Numbered from the stretch's first letter, positions 27,832 through 39,463 are shown. The stretch: DNA of 64,000 nucleotides from Enterococcus rivorum (GCF_001742285.1 NZ_MIEK01000002.1:1-64000), one strand, 5' to 3'. Translations and numbers: made by a program. The notes: generated from the letters alone by a model not told the origin.

Positions 27832-28965
27832 CTAATTTTCCTCATTGCCGGCTTCACTAACTGCTATATTTTCAGGCTGTAAATCCTTATTTGAGCGAAT
27901 CATTTCAAAAACATGAATCACAATTGTTTTACAAACAGCATAGAATGGAACACCGAGGAAAATCCCTAGTAGTCCAGCAATATTTCCTGCAACAAGTAAA
28001 ATCAAAATGATTGTTAAGGGATGTATTTTCAACGTTTTCCCAATAACATTAGGATAAATAATATTGCCATCGATTTGCTGAACAATCAATACGACCACAC
28101 CACAAAGTAATGCCTTAAATGGTTCATCAAATACTGTCACAAAAACAGCCGGTGCTAAACCAATATATGGGCCTAAATACGGAATCAAGTTGGTTATACC
28201 AGCGATTACTCCAAATAAGAACGCATATTTCATACCAATAATTGAGTAGCCAATTGCTGTGAACGTCGCAACAAACAAGCATTCAATTGCTTGCCCACTA
28301 ATATAGTTAGAGAGCGTTTGATCTAGTTTTCCTAATAGACTGGTAATATCTTTTTGACGCTTTTCTGGTAAGAACCGACTAATTCCGGGTACCAAACGCT
28401 CTCCATCTTTCAACATGTAAAAAAGGATGAATGGGGCAGTGAAAATGACAATCGTTGTTGAAGCTACTGTAGAAACCACCGAGCCTAAACTACCAGAAAG
28501 TCCACTTAAAAACTGTTGGATGACTTTTCCATAAGAAATATCTAACTTTTGGACATATTCGTTTAAGTCAACTTGCTTGAATATCGGTAAATCTGCCATT
28601 TGATAAAACCACGCTTCAACACTTTTGAAAGTGCTGGGAAGACTTGAAGCCAAACTGGCCAACTGACTTGCTAATTTAGGCAGCACACTAACTAATGACA
28701 GTACAATCGCAATCACTAACAACAAAAAAACAATCATAATTGCATAAATTCGTTTCATTTTTGTTTTCATCAACATCTTAACAATTGGATTTAATATATA
28801 AAATAGAAATCCTGCAACCAAAATAGGCGCAAATAATGTTGAGAAAAATGTACTAATTGGCTTAAAAATAAAATTTATTTTAGATGACACAAAAATCAAA
28901 GTGGCAATCACCAATAATTCTACTGACCAAAATAATAGTTTTGATTGCTTTAATTTTTCAAACAT
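27832..28965 (-). CDS. AI-2E family transporter
   Basis: The 377-residue membrane protein has about seven to eight hydrophobic segments and the family motif PYLGPYIGLAPAVFV near residue 265. Members include the AI-2 exporter TqsA, but many act on other substrates (for example Na+/H+ exchange), so the cargo is open. It is a single-gene unit between an own terminator and the divergent GNAT gene. Confidence 0.85.
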   Translation of the reverse strand: MFEKLKQSKLLFWSVELLVIATLIFVSSKINFIFKPISTFFSTLFAPILVAGFLFYILNPIVKMLMKTKMKRIYAIMIVFLLLVIAIVLSLVSVLPKLASQLASLASSLPSTFKSVEAWFYQMADLPIFKQVDLNEYVQKLDISYGKVIQQFLSGLSGSLGSVVSTVASTTIVIFTAPFILFYMLKDGERLVPGISRFLPEKRQKDITSLLGKLDQTLSNYISGQAIECLFVATFTAIGYSIIGMKYAFLFGVIAGITNLIPYLGPYIGLAPAVFVTVFDEPFKALLCGVVVLIVQQIDGNIIYPNVIGKTLKIHPLTIILILLVAGNIAGLLGIFLGVPFYAVCKTIVIHVFEMIRSNKDLQPENIAVSEAGNEEN

Positions 28966-29137
28966 AGTTTTTCTCCTCTACTTCTTTAAAATGAATTTCA
29001 AAAAATACCTGTGAATAGATTTTAGCATACCCTTCCTTAAATAAGATAGCAATACTACATTTGACGGATTTTTTTATTTTAAGGTATACTTTATTTAGTT
29101 AAGTCAATGACTAATAGAATTGAGAGGCGTTTAACCC

Positions 29138-29572
29138 ATGAAAATCCTTTATACAAAAGAAACAACAAGCCCTGTTTATTCAGATGCCTTGAAGATACGC
29201 AAACAAGTTTTTATAGAAGAACAAGGTGTGCCAGAAAATATAGAAATTGACCAATACGAAGACAAATGTTTTCATTTAGTCCTCTATTCAGACAAAAACG
29301 AAGCAGTCGCTACTTGTCGTTTGCTACCTCTAGATAATAAAATACTTAAGCTTCAGCGAATGGCTGTGGAAAAAGCTTCTCGTGGGAAAGATTACGGTCG
29401 GGTACTAATTATTGAAGCAGAAAATCTTGCTATTGAACTGGGCTACAACAAGATTACATTGGGAGCACAAGTGAGTGCTTTAGGTTTTTATGAAAAATTG
29501 GGGTATACAAAACAGGGAGAACTTTTTGTTGAAGCTAATATAGAACATTCCCAAATGGATAAATCTCTCTAA
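29138..29572 (+). CDS. GNAT family N-acetyltransferase
   Basis: The 144-residue protein has the GNAT fold with the acetyl-CoA loop RGKDYGRVLI and the FYEKLGY motif near the C-terminus. It resembles the ElaA/YjcF-like branch (KIRKQVFIEEQGVPENIEID). Substrate unknown. It stands alone between the divergent AI-2E family gene and a strong terminator. Confidence 0.85.
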   Translation: MKILYTKETTSPVYSDALKIRKQVFIEEQGVPENIEIDQYEDKCFHLVLYSDKNEAVATCRLLPLDNKILKLQRMAVEKASRGKDYGRVLIIEAENLAIELGYNKITLGAQVSALGFYEKLGYTKQGELFVEANIEHSQMDKSL

Positions 29573-29595
29573 TTAAATACTATGTCTAATAATTA

Positions 29596-29638
29596 AATAA
29601 ACGGACTACTCCTTAAATTAGAGAGTAGTCCGTTTATT
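29596..29638. terminator. Bidirectional terminator after the GNAT gene
   Basis: Arms AATAAACGGACTACTC and GAGTAGTCCGTTTATT form a 16-pair stem between convergent genes. Confidence 0.85.
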
Positions 29639-29658
29639 CTATCATTCTTTTACATCGG

Positions 29659-30192
29659 CTATTTCTTCAATAGCTCTTGGTAGCGTTTATACCAGATATC
29701 CACGTAAGCCTCAGAAAATGGTCCTTTTTCATTATTAATCCAATCCACTAAAATTTTTACATTTTCTTTTAGGATGATATCGATATTGTTTGGATAATCC
29801 ATTACATTTTTATGGAACTCATATTCGTCCACATCCAATAACCGTTTTTCTCCATCTGGAAAAACTTTGATATCTAAATCATAATCGATATACTTTAGTG
29901 CTTCATCATCTAACAAGTATGGTGAAGCTAGATTGCAGTAATAAGAAACCCCCTTTTCTCTGATCATTGCTATTATATTGAACCAGTATTTCTTGTGAAA
30001 ATATACAATTGCTGGCTCCCGAGTGACCCAACGACGTCCATCAGACTCTGTTACCAAAGTATGATCGTTGACGCCGATTAATGAATACTCACTTGTTTTT
30101 AATACCATGGTATCTCGCCACGTCCGATGTAAATGGCCGTCGTGTTTATAACTTTGAATCGTTATAAACTCACCTTCCTTAGGTATTCCCAT
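29659..30192 (-). CDS. ntdP: Nucleoside tri/diphosphate phosphatase (DUF402)
   Basis: The 177-residue protein matches the Ntdp family, which hydrolyses nucleoside tri- and diphosphates: [17 protein letters not shown] at the start, then [27 protein letters not shown] and [14 protein letters not shown]. The start is ambiguous: the ATG at 30192 gives the family's usual length but has only a weak GGGG upstream, while a TTG at 30216 has GAAGG seven bases before it. The longer frame from 30264 has no ribosome site. Confidence 0.85.
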   Translation of the reverse strand: MGIPKEGEFITIQSYKHDGHLHRTWRDTMVLKTSEYSLIGVNDHTLVTESDGRRWVTREPAIVYFHKKYWFNIIAMIREKGVSYYCNLASPYLLDDEALKYIDYDLDIKVFPDGEKRLLDVDEYEFHKNVMDYPNNIDIILKENVKILVDWINNEKGPFSEAYVDIWYKRYQELLKK

Positions 30193-30437
30193 AGTACCCC
30201 AACTTTCCCTTGTCAAAAAGAAACCTTCAATTATCTTGCGAAATTTCTTTTTTTGGGTGTTCATTACACCGATATCACTACAATTATAGCATAATTTTCA
30301 AATTTGCATACTAGGGAAGTATTTTTATATAAAACTTAGTAAACACAACTTCTTTAAAAGCAAGACTTATTTCAAACCCTATAAATTCTATGGAATAGAA
30401 CAACCATTCTATTTAAAATACGAGGATTAGCCAAACT

Positions 30438-30761
30438 TTAGGCTTGGCAAGACGTTAATTTTGCGAAAGGTAGCCAACCTACTGCTCCCAATTCATTTTT
30501 AACTAATGCCCATTCATAGACAGCTAACAACAACTGAACTTTTTCTCCTTTTTTTGTGATTAATTCGGTAGGATTATAGTCACAGTTTAGAAGTTCACCA
30601 TCAATATAGTCTTCTGAAATATAAGTACTATGTCCATCTATCGTTACCGAAACCCAATGAGCATAATGACTACACGGAGTTGGTTCTTGTACTAAAGTTC
30701 CCTTTTTAAAAGTTGGAAAAATCCCTTCCCCATCATGGTTTTCTACTACCTTCAATTGCAT
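30438..30761 (-). CDS. Small SH3-like protein of unknown function
   Basis: The 107-residue protein has no membrane segment or signal peptide. Its beta-rich pattern, with GTLVQEPTPC and LGAVGWLPFAKL, looks like two bacterial SH3-like repeats. It is translated from ATG at 30761 behind AAGGAGGAAGG, and this ribosome site overlaps the end of mutY, so it is probably co-transcribed with recX-mutY. No function can be assigned. Confidence 0.6.
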   Translation of the reverse strand: MQLKVVENHDGEGIFPTFKKGTLVQEPTPCSHYAHWVSVTIDGHSTYISEDYIDGELLNCDYNPTELITKKGEKVQLLLAVYEWALVKNELGAVGWLPFAKLTSCQA

Positions 30762-30778
30762 GATCCCTTCCTCCTTAA

Positions 30779-31945
30779 TCATTTCTTGTTTTTTTCAAAC
30801 ATCTCCAGCATCTTTTGTTGCGGTTTCGGAAATACGTAGGATTCAAAATCAATTTCTTTTACCCATTTCTGATTACTTTTTAGCTCTTGTAAACCTGTTT
30901 GACGTCCATAAAAGACTAAAATATGCCATTTTAGATGACTAAAAATATGGGTAACTTCTCCTAGCGAGCGCTTCTGCCAAACGACTTGCTGATAATCGGA
31001 GAAAATTTTAGCCTCTTCTTCTGCAATCATTGCCCCTTCTTCAAACTGAAAAGAGAGTTGCTGATTTTTTTCTTGCCAATTTTTTTGCAGATACTCAAAT
31101 TTTTCTTTGGTCACTTCTTCAATTGGAAAGAGCCACATATTCGCCAATAACCCTTTACTTTCTCTTTGCTCCAGTAAAAATTCTCCTTGGCTATTTTCCA
31201 TAATGCCACCGACATAATAGACGTCTTTGGGTTTTGATTTTTTCGTTTTAACTGGGAAATCTGTCATCGTTCCATTTTTATAGCTTAAGCAATAAGCCTT
31301 TATCGGGCACTCTAAGCAATTTGGCGAAGTAGGGGTACAAATCGACGAGCCTAAGTCCATCAGCGCTTGATTAAAGTCCCCTGGCCGTTTCTGATGAATA
31401 ATATAGTACATTGCTTCTTCAAAAACTTTACGACTACTTGATTTCGCAATATCCTCACTAATTTCAAACAAACGACTAACAACCCTCATAACATTGCCAT
31501 CAATTGCTGGCTCAGGTAGTTGAAAAGCAATACTACCTATCGCCCCTGCAGTGTATGGACCAATTCCTTTAAGCTGACGAATCTCCTCTATTGTTTTCGG
31601 CATTTCTCCCCCGAACTCAGTCACAATTTGCTGTGCAGCGATTTTCAAATTTCTAGCGCGCGAATAATAGCCTAGCCCTTCCCATGCTTTCAGTAGCTTA
31701 TCATCGGGTGCATCTGCCAACGCCTGAATAGTAGGAAACCATTCCATAAAACGATAATAGTAATCGATTACCGTGTCTACTCGCGTTTGTTGTAACATTA
31801 TTTCTGAAATCCAAATACGATATGGATCTAAGTTTACTCGCCACGGCAGGTTTCTCTTTTCTTGTTCATACCATTCAATAAATTCTTGTTGAAAAGAAAA
31901 TACAGTCTCTTGGTTCCATGTTTCCCAGAATTTTTTATTCGTCAT
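30779..31945 (-). CDS. mutY: A/G-specific adenine glycosylase
   Basis: MutY removes adenine mispaired with 8-oxoguanine. The 388-residue protein has the HhH-GPD domain with LKGIGPYTAGAI and the catalytic Asp in PAIDGNVMRV, the glutamate-containing EIMLQQTRVDTV, a [4Fe-4S] cluster motif CTPTSPNCLECPIKAYC (C-x6-C-x2-C-x5-C), and a C-terminal Nudix-like 8-oxoG recognition domain (about residues 240-370). It overlaps recX by eleven bases. Confidence 0.95.
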   Translation of the reverse strand: MTNKKFWETWNQETVFSFQQEFIEWYEQEKRNLPWRVNLDPYRIWISEIMLQQTRVDTVIDYYYRFMEWFPTIQALADAPDDKLLKAWEGLGYYSRARNLKIAAQQIVTEFGGEMPKTIEEIRQLKGIGPYTAGAIGSIAFQLPEPAIDGNVMRVVSRLFEISEDIAKSSSRKVFEEAMYYIIHQKRPGDFNQALMDLGSSICTPTSPNCLECPIKAYCLSYKNGTMTDFPVKTKKSKPKDVYYVGGIMENSQGEFLLEQRESKGLLANMWLFPIEEVTKEKFEYLQKNWQEKNQQLSFQFEEGAMIAEEEAKIFSDYQQVVWQKRSLGEVTHIFSHLKWHILVFYGRQTGLQELKSNQKWVKEIDFESYVFPKPQQKMLEMFEKNKK

Positions 31946-32735
31946 CTTCTAATTCCTTTTCGCTAATGTATTGGTTAATTAAATCGTAGTCAAACCCTTT
32001 TTGAAAAAGCCCTTGTTTTACTTTCATTAAACGCTTTTTTCTGTCTAATTTATGATTTCGCTCCCAAAGTTTATCTCCTTGTTTTTGAACGATTTCTTTT
32101 TCTTCATCTTCATCTTTTTCAAAAGATAATTCTTCTAAAGCCAAATCAATTACTTCATAATTAAAGCCTTTTTGCATAAGATGTAGTTTCACTTTTTGTA
32201 AACTGTCTTTAAAGCTTTTATCCCGATAACGTTTCATTGCTTTTTCAGCGGCAGCAACAGCTACTTCTACCTGCTCTGAAAGAGTAAAAAAAGTGAGTCC
32301 ATGTTGAATATCTTCCTCATTAATGCCTTTTTTCTTTAACTGTTGCTGAATCATTTTTGGTCCTTTATCAGAAATTCTCATTTGTGTTCGAACATAGCTT
32401 TCACTATAAGATTTATCATCTAAAAGGTTCAACGTTTTTAACTGCTCTACAATTTTTTTACGATCATCTAGTAAGATTTCCTTTTCTCTTAAATAATCAA
32501 GAATTTCTTTTTCAGAACGTAGTTGATAGCTTAAATAGTTCAGTGACATTTGCAGACCAACATCATAAGATCCTGCTTTTTTTATTGCTTCGATGGTTGA
32601 TTCTGCCAATTCTTGCCCTTTTAACAAGCGGTGTTTCACTAATATGTCTTCTGAAACTCTTAGCTTATCTCCTGAGGATAGCCAGATAAGATAGAATTGC
32701 CCTTTATCTTTGGTAATTTTTACTATTGTCTCCAT
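31935..32735 (-). CDS. recX: RecA regulatory protein RecX
   Basis: RecX binds RecA filaments and limits recombinase activity. The 266-residue length and the repeated three-helix units fit the Gram-positive family: YQLRSEKEILDYL, IRIS-type DKGPKMIQQQLKKKGI and KQGLFQKGFDYDLINQYI. I chose the ATG at 32735 (METIVKITKDKGQ), the usual start; the frame from 32762 lacks a better site. It is the first gene of recX-mutY-30438 and overlaps mutY. Confidence 0.88.
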   Translation of the reverse strand: METIVKITKDKGQFYLIWLSSGDKLRVSEDILVKHRLLKGQELAESTIEAIKKAGSYDVGLQMSLNYLSYQLRSEKEILDYLREKEILLDDRKKIVEQLKTLNLLDDKSYSESYVRTQMRISDKGPKMIQQQLKKKGINEEDIQHGLTFFTLSEQVEVAVAAAEKAMKRYRDKSFKDSLQKVKLHLMQKGFNYEVIDLALEELSFEKDEDEEKEIVQKQGDKLWERNHKLDRKKRLMKVKQGLFQKGFDYDLINQYISEKELEDDE

Positions 32736-32845
32736 CTTTTCCCGCCTTTCTAGTGAGAACATACATTCTACTATACCATAGAAATACCAGAAGCCAAACC
32801 TTTAAAACTATGCTAAAATAAGGAAAACTAGTAGGGGGAACAAAG

Positions 32846-33313
32846 ATGCGAATCGAACCTTTTAAACCTGCTTTTCAATTACTGATTGACCAGTATCAGC
32901 TTTCAGACGAACAGTTAATATATACTGGAATGCCCGATTTCCCCATTAAAATTGCTGAAAAGTTTTCTTTTATTCATCCACTTTTAGGTATCGAGAACGG
33001 TAACCTCACTACTTTTTTTGTGATTGATGAAAAAAAAGACGTTCACTTGTATACTGAAAATACACATGCCGTCTTATTACGAACTTTTTCGACAGATCAA
33101 CGTATGCAAGGTAAAGGTTACGCAAAAAAAGTGCTTTTATTACTGCCAGATTATATAAAATCACAATTCCCTTCTGTTACTGAAATTGTTCTAGCCGTCA
33201 ACGAAGAAAATATTGCCGCTCAAAAACTCTATGAAAAAACTGGTTTTTCTGATACTTCTATGAGAGTTTCTAGCGATACTGGACTACTAAAAGTCATGCA
33301 CTTAATGCTTTAA
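32846..33313 (+). CDS. GNAT family N-acetyltransferase
   Basis: The 155-residue protein shows the GNAT motif A region QRMQGKGYAKKVLLLLP and the C-terminal AAQKLYEKTGF. Substrate unknown. AGGGGGA precedes the ATG. It lies 44 bases upstream of rlmD on the same strand and may be co-transcribed. Confidence 0.85.
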   Translation: MRIEPFKPAFQLLIDQYQLSDEQLIYTGMPDFPIKIAEKFSFIHPLLGIENGNLTTFFVIDEKKDVHLYTENTHAVLLRTFSTDQRMQGKGYAKKVLLLLPDYIKSQFPSVTEIVLAVNEENIAAQKLYEKTGFSDTSMRVSSDTGLLKVMHLML

Positions 33314-33357
33314 AAATTAATTGTTTCAGAAAATATCACGATGTAAAGGATGACAAC

Positions 33358-34728
33358 ATGACCCAACTAATGTTAAAAGAAGGCCAAACGATTCCCTTAA
33401 AAATCAAACGTTTAGGGATTAATGGTGAAGGAATCGGTTATTACAAAAAAACCATTGTTTTTGTTCCTGGTGCTTTACCTACAGAAGAAATTATTGTAAA
33501 AGTTACCGCTGTGGAAGAACGATTCATTGAAGGAGAAATTCAAGAAATCAAAAGAGAAGCTCTGGAGCGTATAGCACCTCCTTGCCCAGTATATGAGACT
33601 TGCGGTGGTTGCCAGCTACAGCATCTATCCTACAAGGCTCAACTTTCTTTCAAAAAAGATTTACTAAAACAAGCCTTAAACAAATTTAGACCGAAAGATT
33701 TTCAAGACTATCAGCTTCTACCAACTATCGGAATGAAGGAGCCTTGGCATTATCGAAATAAAGCCCAATTTCAATTGCGAGAAATAGAGGGAGAAGTACA
33801 GGCTGGACTTTACCAAGCAGAATCTCATCAACTAGTGCCGATTACCGATTGTCTTGTTCAACAGCCAGCTATAACGAAAGTTATGAATGTGATTGTTGCA
33901 TTACTAAATAAATATCACCTACCAATCTATGATGAGCAAAAAAATAGCGGTATTTTCAGAACAATAATGGTTCGTGTTGGGATTCAGACGGGTGAACTGC
34001 AAGTCGTTTTTATCACTCAATCAACAAAATTTCCAAAAAAACGTGACTTACTTCAGGAAATTCAAGAGCAATTGCCTGAAGTCGTTTCGATTATGCAAAA
34101 TGTTCAGAATAAAAAGACGTCCATTGTTATGGGTGACGATACGATGCATCTCTGGGGGAAAGAGAGTATCGAAGAGCAAATAAGTGAAGTTACTTTTGAC
34201 TTGTCGCCAAGGGCCTTTTTCCAATTGAATCCCGAACAAACGGAAGTTCTTTATGCTCAAGCGATTAAAGCGTTAGATCCTCAACCATATGATAGTGTAG
34301 TAGATGCTTATTGTGGTGTTGGTACTATCGGACTAAGTATTGCGAAAAAAGTCCAAGAAATCCGCGGCATGGATACGATTCCAGCCGCAATTGAAGATGC
34401 CGAAAAAAATGCTGAGAGACTTGGCGTAACCAACACTTATTACGAGGTTGGTGCTGCGGAAAGGTTATTGCCTCAGTGGTTTAAAGAAGGATTTAAACCC
34501 GATGCCATTATTGTTGATCCGCCACGAACAGGATTAGATCAGAAGCTATTAAAAGCGATTCTGACGCAACCACCGAAAAAAATGGTTTACGTGTCTTGTA
34601 ATGTTTCTACTTTAGCAAAGGATTTAGTCGATTTGGCCAAAGTTTACACAGTAGAGTATCTACAGTCTGTTGATATGTTTCCTCAAACTGCACGCTGCGA
34701 AGTTGTCGTAAAATTGACAAAAAAATAA
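33358..34728 (+). CDS. rlmD: 23S rRNA (uracil-5-)-methyltransferase, RlmD/RumA family
   Basis: The 456-residue enzyme methylates uracil C5 in 23S rRNA (the U1939 or U747 class). It has an N-terminal TRAM domain (to about residue 65), an iron-sulfur motif with Cys76, Cys82, Cys85 (CPVYETCGGC) and a later Cys near 163, the SAM-binding DAYCGVGTIGLSIAKK, IIVDPPRTGLD and the catalytic YVSCNVSTLA. Gram-positive bacteria often have paralogues, so target position is not certain. A hairpin terminator follows at once. Confidence 0.92.
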   Translation: MTQLMLKEGQTIPLKIKRLGINGEGIGYYKKTIVFVPGALPTEEIIVKVTAVEERFIEGEIQEIKREALERIAPPCPVYETCGGCQLQHLSYKAQLSFKKDLLKQALNKFRPKDFQDYQLLPTIGMKEPWHYRNKAQFQLREIEGEVQAGLYQAESHQLVPITDCLVQQPAITKVMNVIVALLNKYHLPIYDEQKNSGIFRTIMVRVGIQTGELQVVFITQSTKFPKKRDLLQEIQEQLPEVVSIMQNVQNKKTSIVMGDDTMHLWGKESIEEQISEVTFDLSPRAFFQLNPEQTEVLYAQAIKALDPQPYDSVVDAYCGVGTIGLSIAKKVQEIRGMDTIPAAIEDAEKNAERLGVTNTYYEVGAAERLLPQWFKEGFKPDAIIVDPPRTGLDQKLLKAILTQPPKKMVYVSCNVSTLAKDLVDLAKVYTVEYLQSVDMFPQTARCEVVVKLTKK

Positions 34729-34734
34729 GAAGAA

Positions 34735-34777
34735 AGAGAGTGAAACAAAACTAAAAATCAGTTTTGTTTCACTCTCT
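34735..34777. terminator. Terminator of rlmD (R1-related hairpin)
   Basis: AGAGAGTGAAACAAAACT pairs exactly with its complement (34735-34752 with 34760-34777). The ACAAAACT core and loop resemble the hairpin half of repeat R1 at 15473 and 21236, so it may be a fragment of that family. Confidence 0.8.
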
Positions 34778-34831
34778 AAATCTCAAAGTATCTCTGTTTT
34801 TCAATGCTACTTAAAGGAGATTAGACATTAT

Positions 34832-35188
34832 GGAAAAATCAGAGCGTTTGAAAATATATTTGAAACACTCAAAAGAGAAGTGAAGGAAGAGTGTGGTCTG
34901 CCCATAACTAAAATAAACACTGGGAAAATTGAAACCGTGAGTGCTCCTTATTACGAAGTTCAAAGTTATACCCCTTACTATAGTGTCCAAAATATTGCGG
35001 GAAGATACCCAATAATGATGGACGTTTTCTTGTGTGAAGCGGAAGGTAACTTGCTAAAAGAAACTGATGAAAGTAAAAACATTGCTTGGAGAAGCGTAGA
35101 AGATATCTCAAAATTATTGAATCAGCCTAACAAATTTTATGCAATGCATTTTGGTGCAATAAAAAAAATAATTACTGAATTGCTGTAA
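34832..35188 (+). pseudogene. Nudix hydrolase, 5'-truncated
   Basis: From 34832 the frame reads a complete Nudix box, G-x5-E-x7-REVKEECGL, and continues to a normal C-terminus with VFLCEAEGNLLKETDES and a W-x-x-x-EDISKLL block. No ATG, GTG or TTG with a ribosome site stands upstream in this frame, and the N-terminal beta-strands before the box are absent. An AAAGGAG plus ATG at 34830 exists but in another frame that stops after 17 codons. So it is a decayed gene with a frameshift or a deletion at its 5' end. Confidence 0.7.
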
Positions 35189-35233
35189 TTATTTTTTTAC
35201 TTTAGAATCTAAATCTGCAAAGACAACATAGAG

Positions 35234-35279
35234 AAATCGTATGAAATTCAGTGTTTAAAATGCTTATTTCATACGATTT
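35234..35279 (+). terminator. Terminator after the Nudix remnant
   Basis: AAATCGTATGAAAT pairs with ATTTCATACGATTT (35234-35247 with 35266-35279), followed by TTTTT on the plus strand. Confidence 0.8.
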
Positions 35280-35414
35280 TTTTAATATCTTGTCAAAATA
35301 TTAGTTTTCAGCAACTCAAAAATAGCGTTCAAATTACCGATTATTTTGAGAATAAATCTGATGAAACCATACGAAAAAGTCTGCACAAACTAGACTAGAC
35401 CGCGTAATTTTCTA

Positions 35415-35693
35415 AACAACTAAGTAATTTTGACTCAAAAGATTTTTTATCATACGTCATGTATTTATAATTAAGGATTTGTTCACAAGTGTTGCACAAA
35501 TAAAAGAGACTAGACAAAGTTTCTTCCAGAGAAACAGCGGAACTACTAGCAGTTCGTGTCAGTGCCCGTGACCAGAATCCAATGTGAATTACTTGGGCTT
35601 GCCATTTATTTAGCCCAAGTTTGAAGCTTGGAAACTCTGAGACCTGACTTTTGGGCTCAGAGTGGTTCCACGGTTTTTCACTGGCAATAACTG
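35415..35693 (+). repeat. Intergenic repeat R2, copy A
   Basis: The core 35523-35693 (171 bases) is nearly identical to 35839-36009. It holds hairpins with arms ACTTGGGCT/AGCCCAAGT and CTCTGAG/CTCAGAG and imperfectly complementary ends (near ACTACTAGCAGTT and AACTGTTGGGAGTAG). The 5' extension 35415-35522 is also related to 49775-49885 on the other strand. No reading frame. Confidence 0.8.
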
Positions 35694-35838
35694 TTGGGAG
35701 TAGAGCCCAGCCACCCTTTTTTTTATTGAAGGAGCAGGGGAGCCTAATCTAGTTTATAAAACACTGATAGTATTTATATATATGACTTAGTATAGTATTT
35801 TGACCCTATTATAATTGAGTTATCTTTATGCACAGTTG

Positions 35839-36009
35839 CTTCCAGAGAAACAGCGGAACTACTAGCAGTTCGTGTCAGTGCCCGTGACCAGAATCCAATG
35901 TGAATGACTTGGGCTTGCCATTTATTTAGCCCAAGTTTGAAGCTTGGAAACTCTGAGACCTGACTTTTGGGCTCAGAGTGGTTCCACGGTTTTTCACTGA
36001 CAATAACTG
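35839..36009 (+). repeat. Intergenic repeat R2, copy B
   Basis: A near-exact direct copy of 35523-35693, starting CTTCCAGAGAAACAGCGG and ending CAATAACTG, differing at only a few positions. The complementary ends fit better here (CTAGCAGTT near both). It lacks the upstream extension of copy A. It lies immediately downstream of the GH1 gene (convergent end). Confidence 0.85.
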
Positions 36010-36053
36010 CTAGCAGTGGAGCTTAGTTGCCTCTCTCTTCTCTTTAGTCTTGG

Positions 36054-37866
<1,813 letters not shown>

Positions 37867-37872
37867 CTATCA

Positions 37873-39123
37873 TTACTCCTTCAACATTTGATTTTCTGCT
37901 TTTGTTTCCTGATCATCATAGACTTTGAAAAACGGATACCAGATGGCAGCTGAAATCAAGAAAATTCCTAGCATCAAAATAATTCCTGTAATTGCTCCTG
38001 TAGTAAACCACGTTGCAAACGGAAACGGACAATACCACAATTCAAACTGTACTTTTGGAATCGGCGCAAATGGAATAACTTTTGTAAATACATAAATCAC
38101 TACGGGTAAAATAATTCCTTGTAACCACATTGGTATCATCAATATGGGATTCCAGGCTACTGCACCAAATATGACAGGTTCATTAATATTAAAGATTGAT
38201 GGAACAATACACGCTTTCCCCAAAGCACTAATTTTTTTGGAGCGCGCACGCATCATCATAAACACTAACGGCATTGTACACCCAATTCCGCCAATCCAAA
38301 GATACGCTGAATATAACGTGCTACTTGTAACGAGATTCAACGTTTCAACAGTAGCGTTACCCTTTTGAACCAATGCAATATTTTCCGCTATCGCTTTTAG
38401 CAACACTGGTTGCACAACTGGTGTAAGAACCCACGTAGAAATCCCCATTGAATACAAGAAACAAATCAAGAACATCATCCCTACAAAGCCAAACGGCGAT
38501 TCCATAAAATGAGACAACGGCATAAAAATAGTCAGCACAATATTATACAAATCTACTTTCATAATTAACACGACTATCCAACCAAAAAGAACGATTACAC
38601 CAATTGGTAACATAGAATCAAACCATGCTCGAACAAAGTCTGGAATAACTGACTCTTCCTTGAAGAAGCTAAACTTCCCTAGCATAACTAAAACCCAACC
38701 GGCAATTAAACCAGCAACAATCGCAACAAACATCCCCCCGGCACCTAATGCATCATGGCCAAATCCAATAACACCATCTTTTTCAATTTGAGGAGAAATA
38801 ATCATTAAAAATAACAATAAACCACTTGTACCAGCTATAATTCTTTGTTTCCGTAATCTCTTTTTTTCCATTAAATTAAATGGAATTAGAAAAGCCACAA
38901 AAAGAGATATTTTCCCCATCGTCCAGCCAAAAGGTACCCAAAAGCTAGGTAATCCCGGGAAATAATCATTTAAAATAGCCAACATTGAAAAAATTGATCC
39001 TAGGAAAATAAACGGTAATGTTTGCATAATTGAATCCTTGATACTGACTATCCAAGGATTATTATTTATTTTGTTCATCTTAGGTGAAAAACTATTTTCC
39101 AACCAATAAATCAACTTGTTCAT
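37873..39123 (-). CDS. PTS cellobiose/lactose family IIC component
   Basis: The 416-residue membrane channel has about ten hydrophobic segments and the motif FNINEPVIFGAVAWNPILMIP typical of the cellobiose/lactose family. It imports the sugar as the 6-phosphate with the separately encoded IIA and IIB proteins. The sugar is probably a beta-glucoside or related disaccharide given the GH1 gene in the operon. Confidence 0.93.
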   Translation of the reverse strand: MNKLIYWLENSFSPKMNKINNNPWIVSIKDSIMQTLPFIFLGSIFSMLAILNDYFPGLPSFWVPFGWTMGKISLFVAFLIPFNLMEKKRLRKQRIIAGTSGLLLFLMIISPQIEKDGVIGFGHDALGAGGMFVAIVAGLIAGWVLVMLGKFSFFKEESVIPDFVRAWFDSMLPIGVIVLFGWIVVLIMKVDLYNIVLTIFMPLSHFMESPFGFVGMMFLICFLYSMGISTWVLTPVVQPVLLKAIAENIALVQKGNATVETLNLVTSSTLYSAYLWIGGIGCTMPLVFMMMRARSKKISALGKACIVPSIFNINEPVIFGAVAWNPILMIPMWLQGIILPVVIYVFTKVIPFAPIPKVQFELWYCPFPFATWFTTGAITGIILMLGIFLISAAIWYPFFKVYDDQETKAENQMLKE

Positions 39124-39145
39124 CTATAACGCCCCTTTTTATATT

Positions 39146-39463
39146 TTATTCTTTATTTAATTCTAGCAACAAGTGCTCAACGGCTGCCTTTCCATCTAAT
39201 GTGGCATAGTATTCTTTTTTCATTAAGATCACTTTTAAGGTAGAATCTTGAATAATTTCGTCCACTTCATCAAGAAGGTATTCTAGATGCGGCCCCACCA
39301 TCAACGCATCTATTTCATCAACGTAATTCTCAATTTCTGACTCACTTCTTGCGACAATCCGCATCTCTAAATTTAGTTCTTTCGCTGCTTTACGCATATT
39401 TGCCGCCATGAAACCGCTACTTGCACCTGATCCACACACTAGTAAAATTCTTAATTCACTCAT
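39146..39463 (-). CDS. PTS cellobiose/lactose family IIB component
   Basis: The 105-residue IIB protein carries the phospho-Cys near residue 10 in LVCGSGASSGFMA. It is the first gene of the IIB-IIC-IIA-GH1 operon, behind AGGAGG. The divergent regulator gene starts 170 bases away. Confidence 0.93.
   Translation of the reverse strand: MSELRILLVCGSGASSGFMAANMRKAAKELNLEMRIVARSESEIENYVDEIDALMVGPHLEYLLDEVDEIIQDSTLKVILMKKEYYATLDGKAAVEHLLLELNKE

Noticed and set aside
35523-36009. CRISPR or tandem-repeat array
   Set aside because: Only two 171-base copies with a single 145-base gap, and no cas genes.
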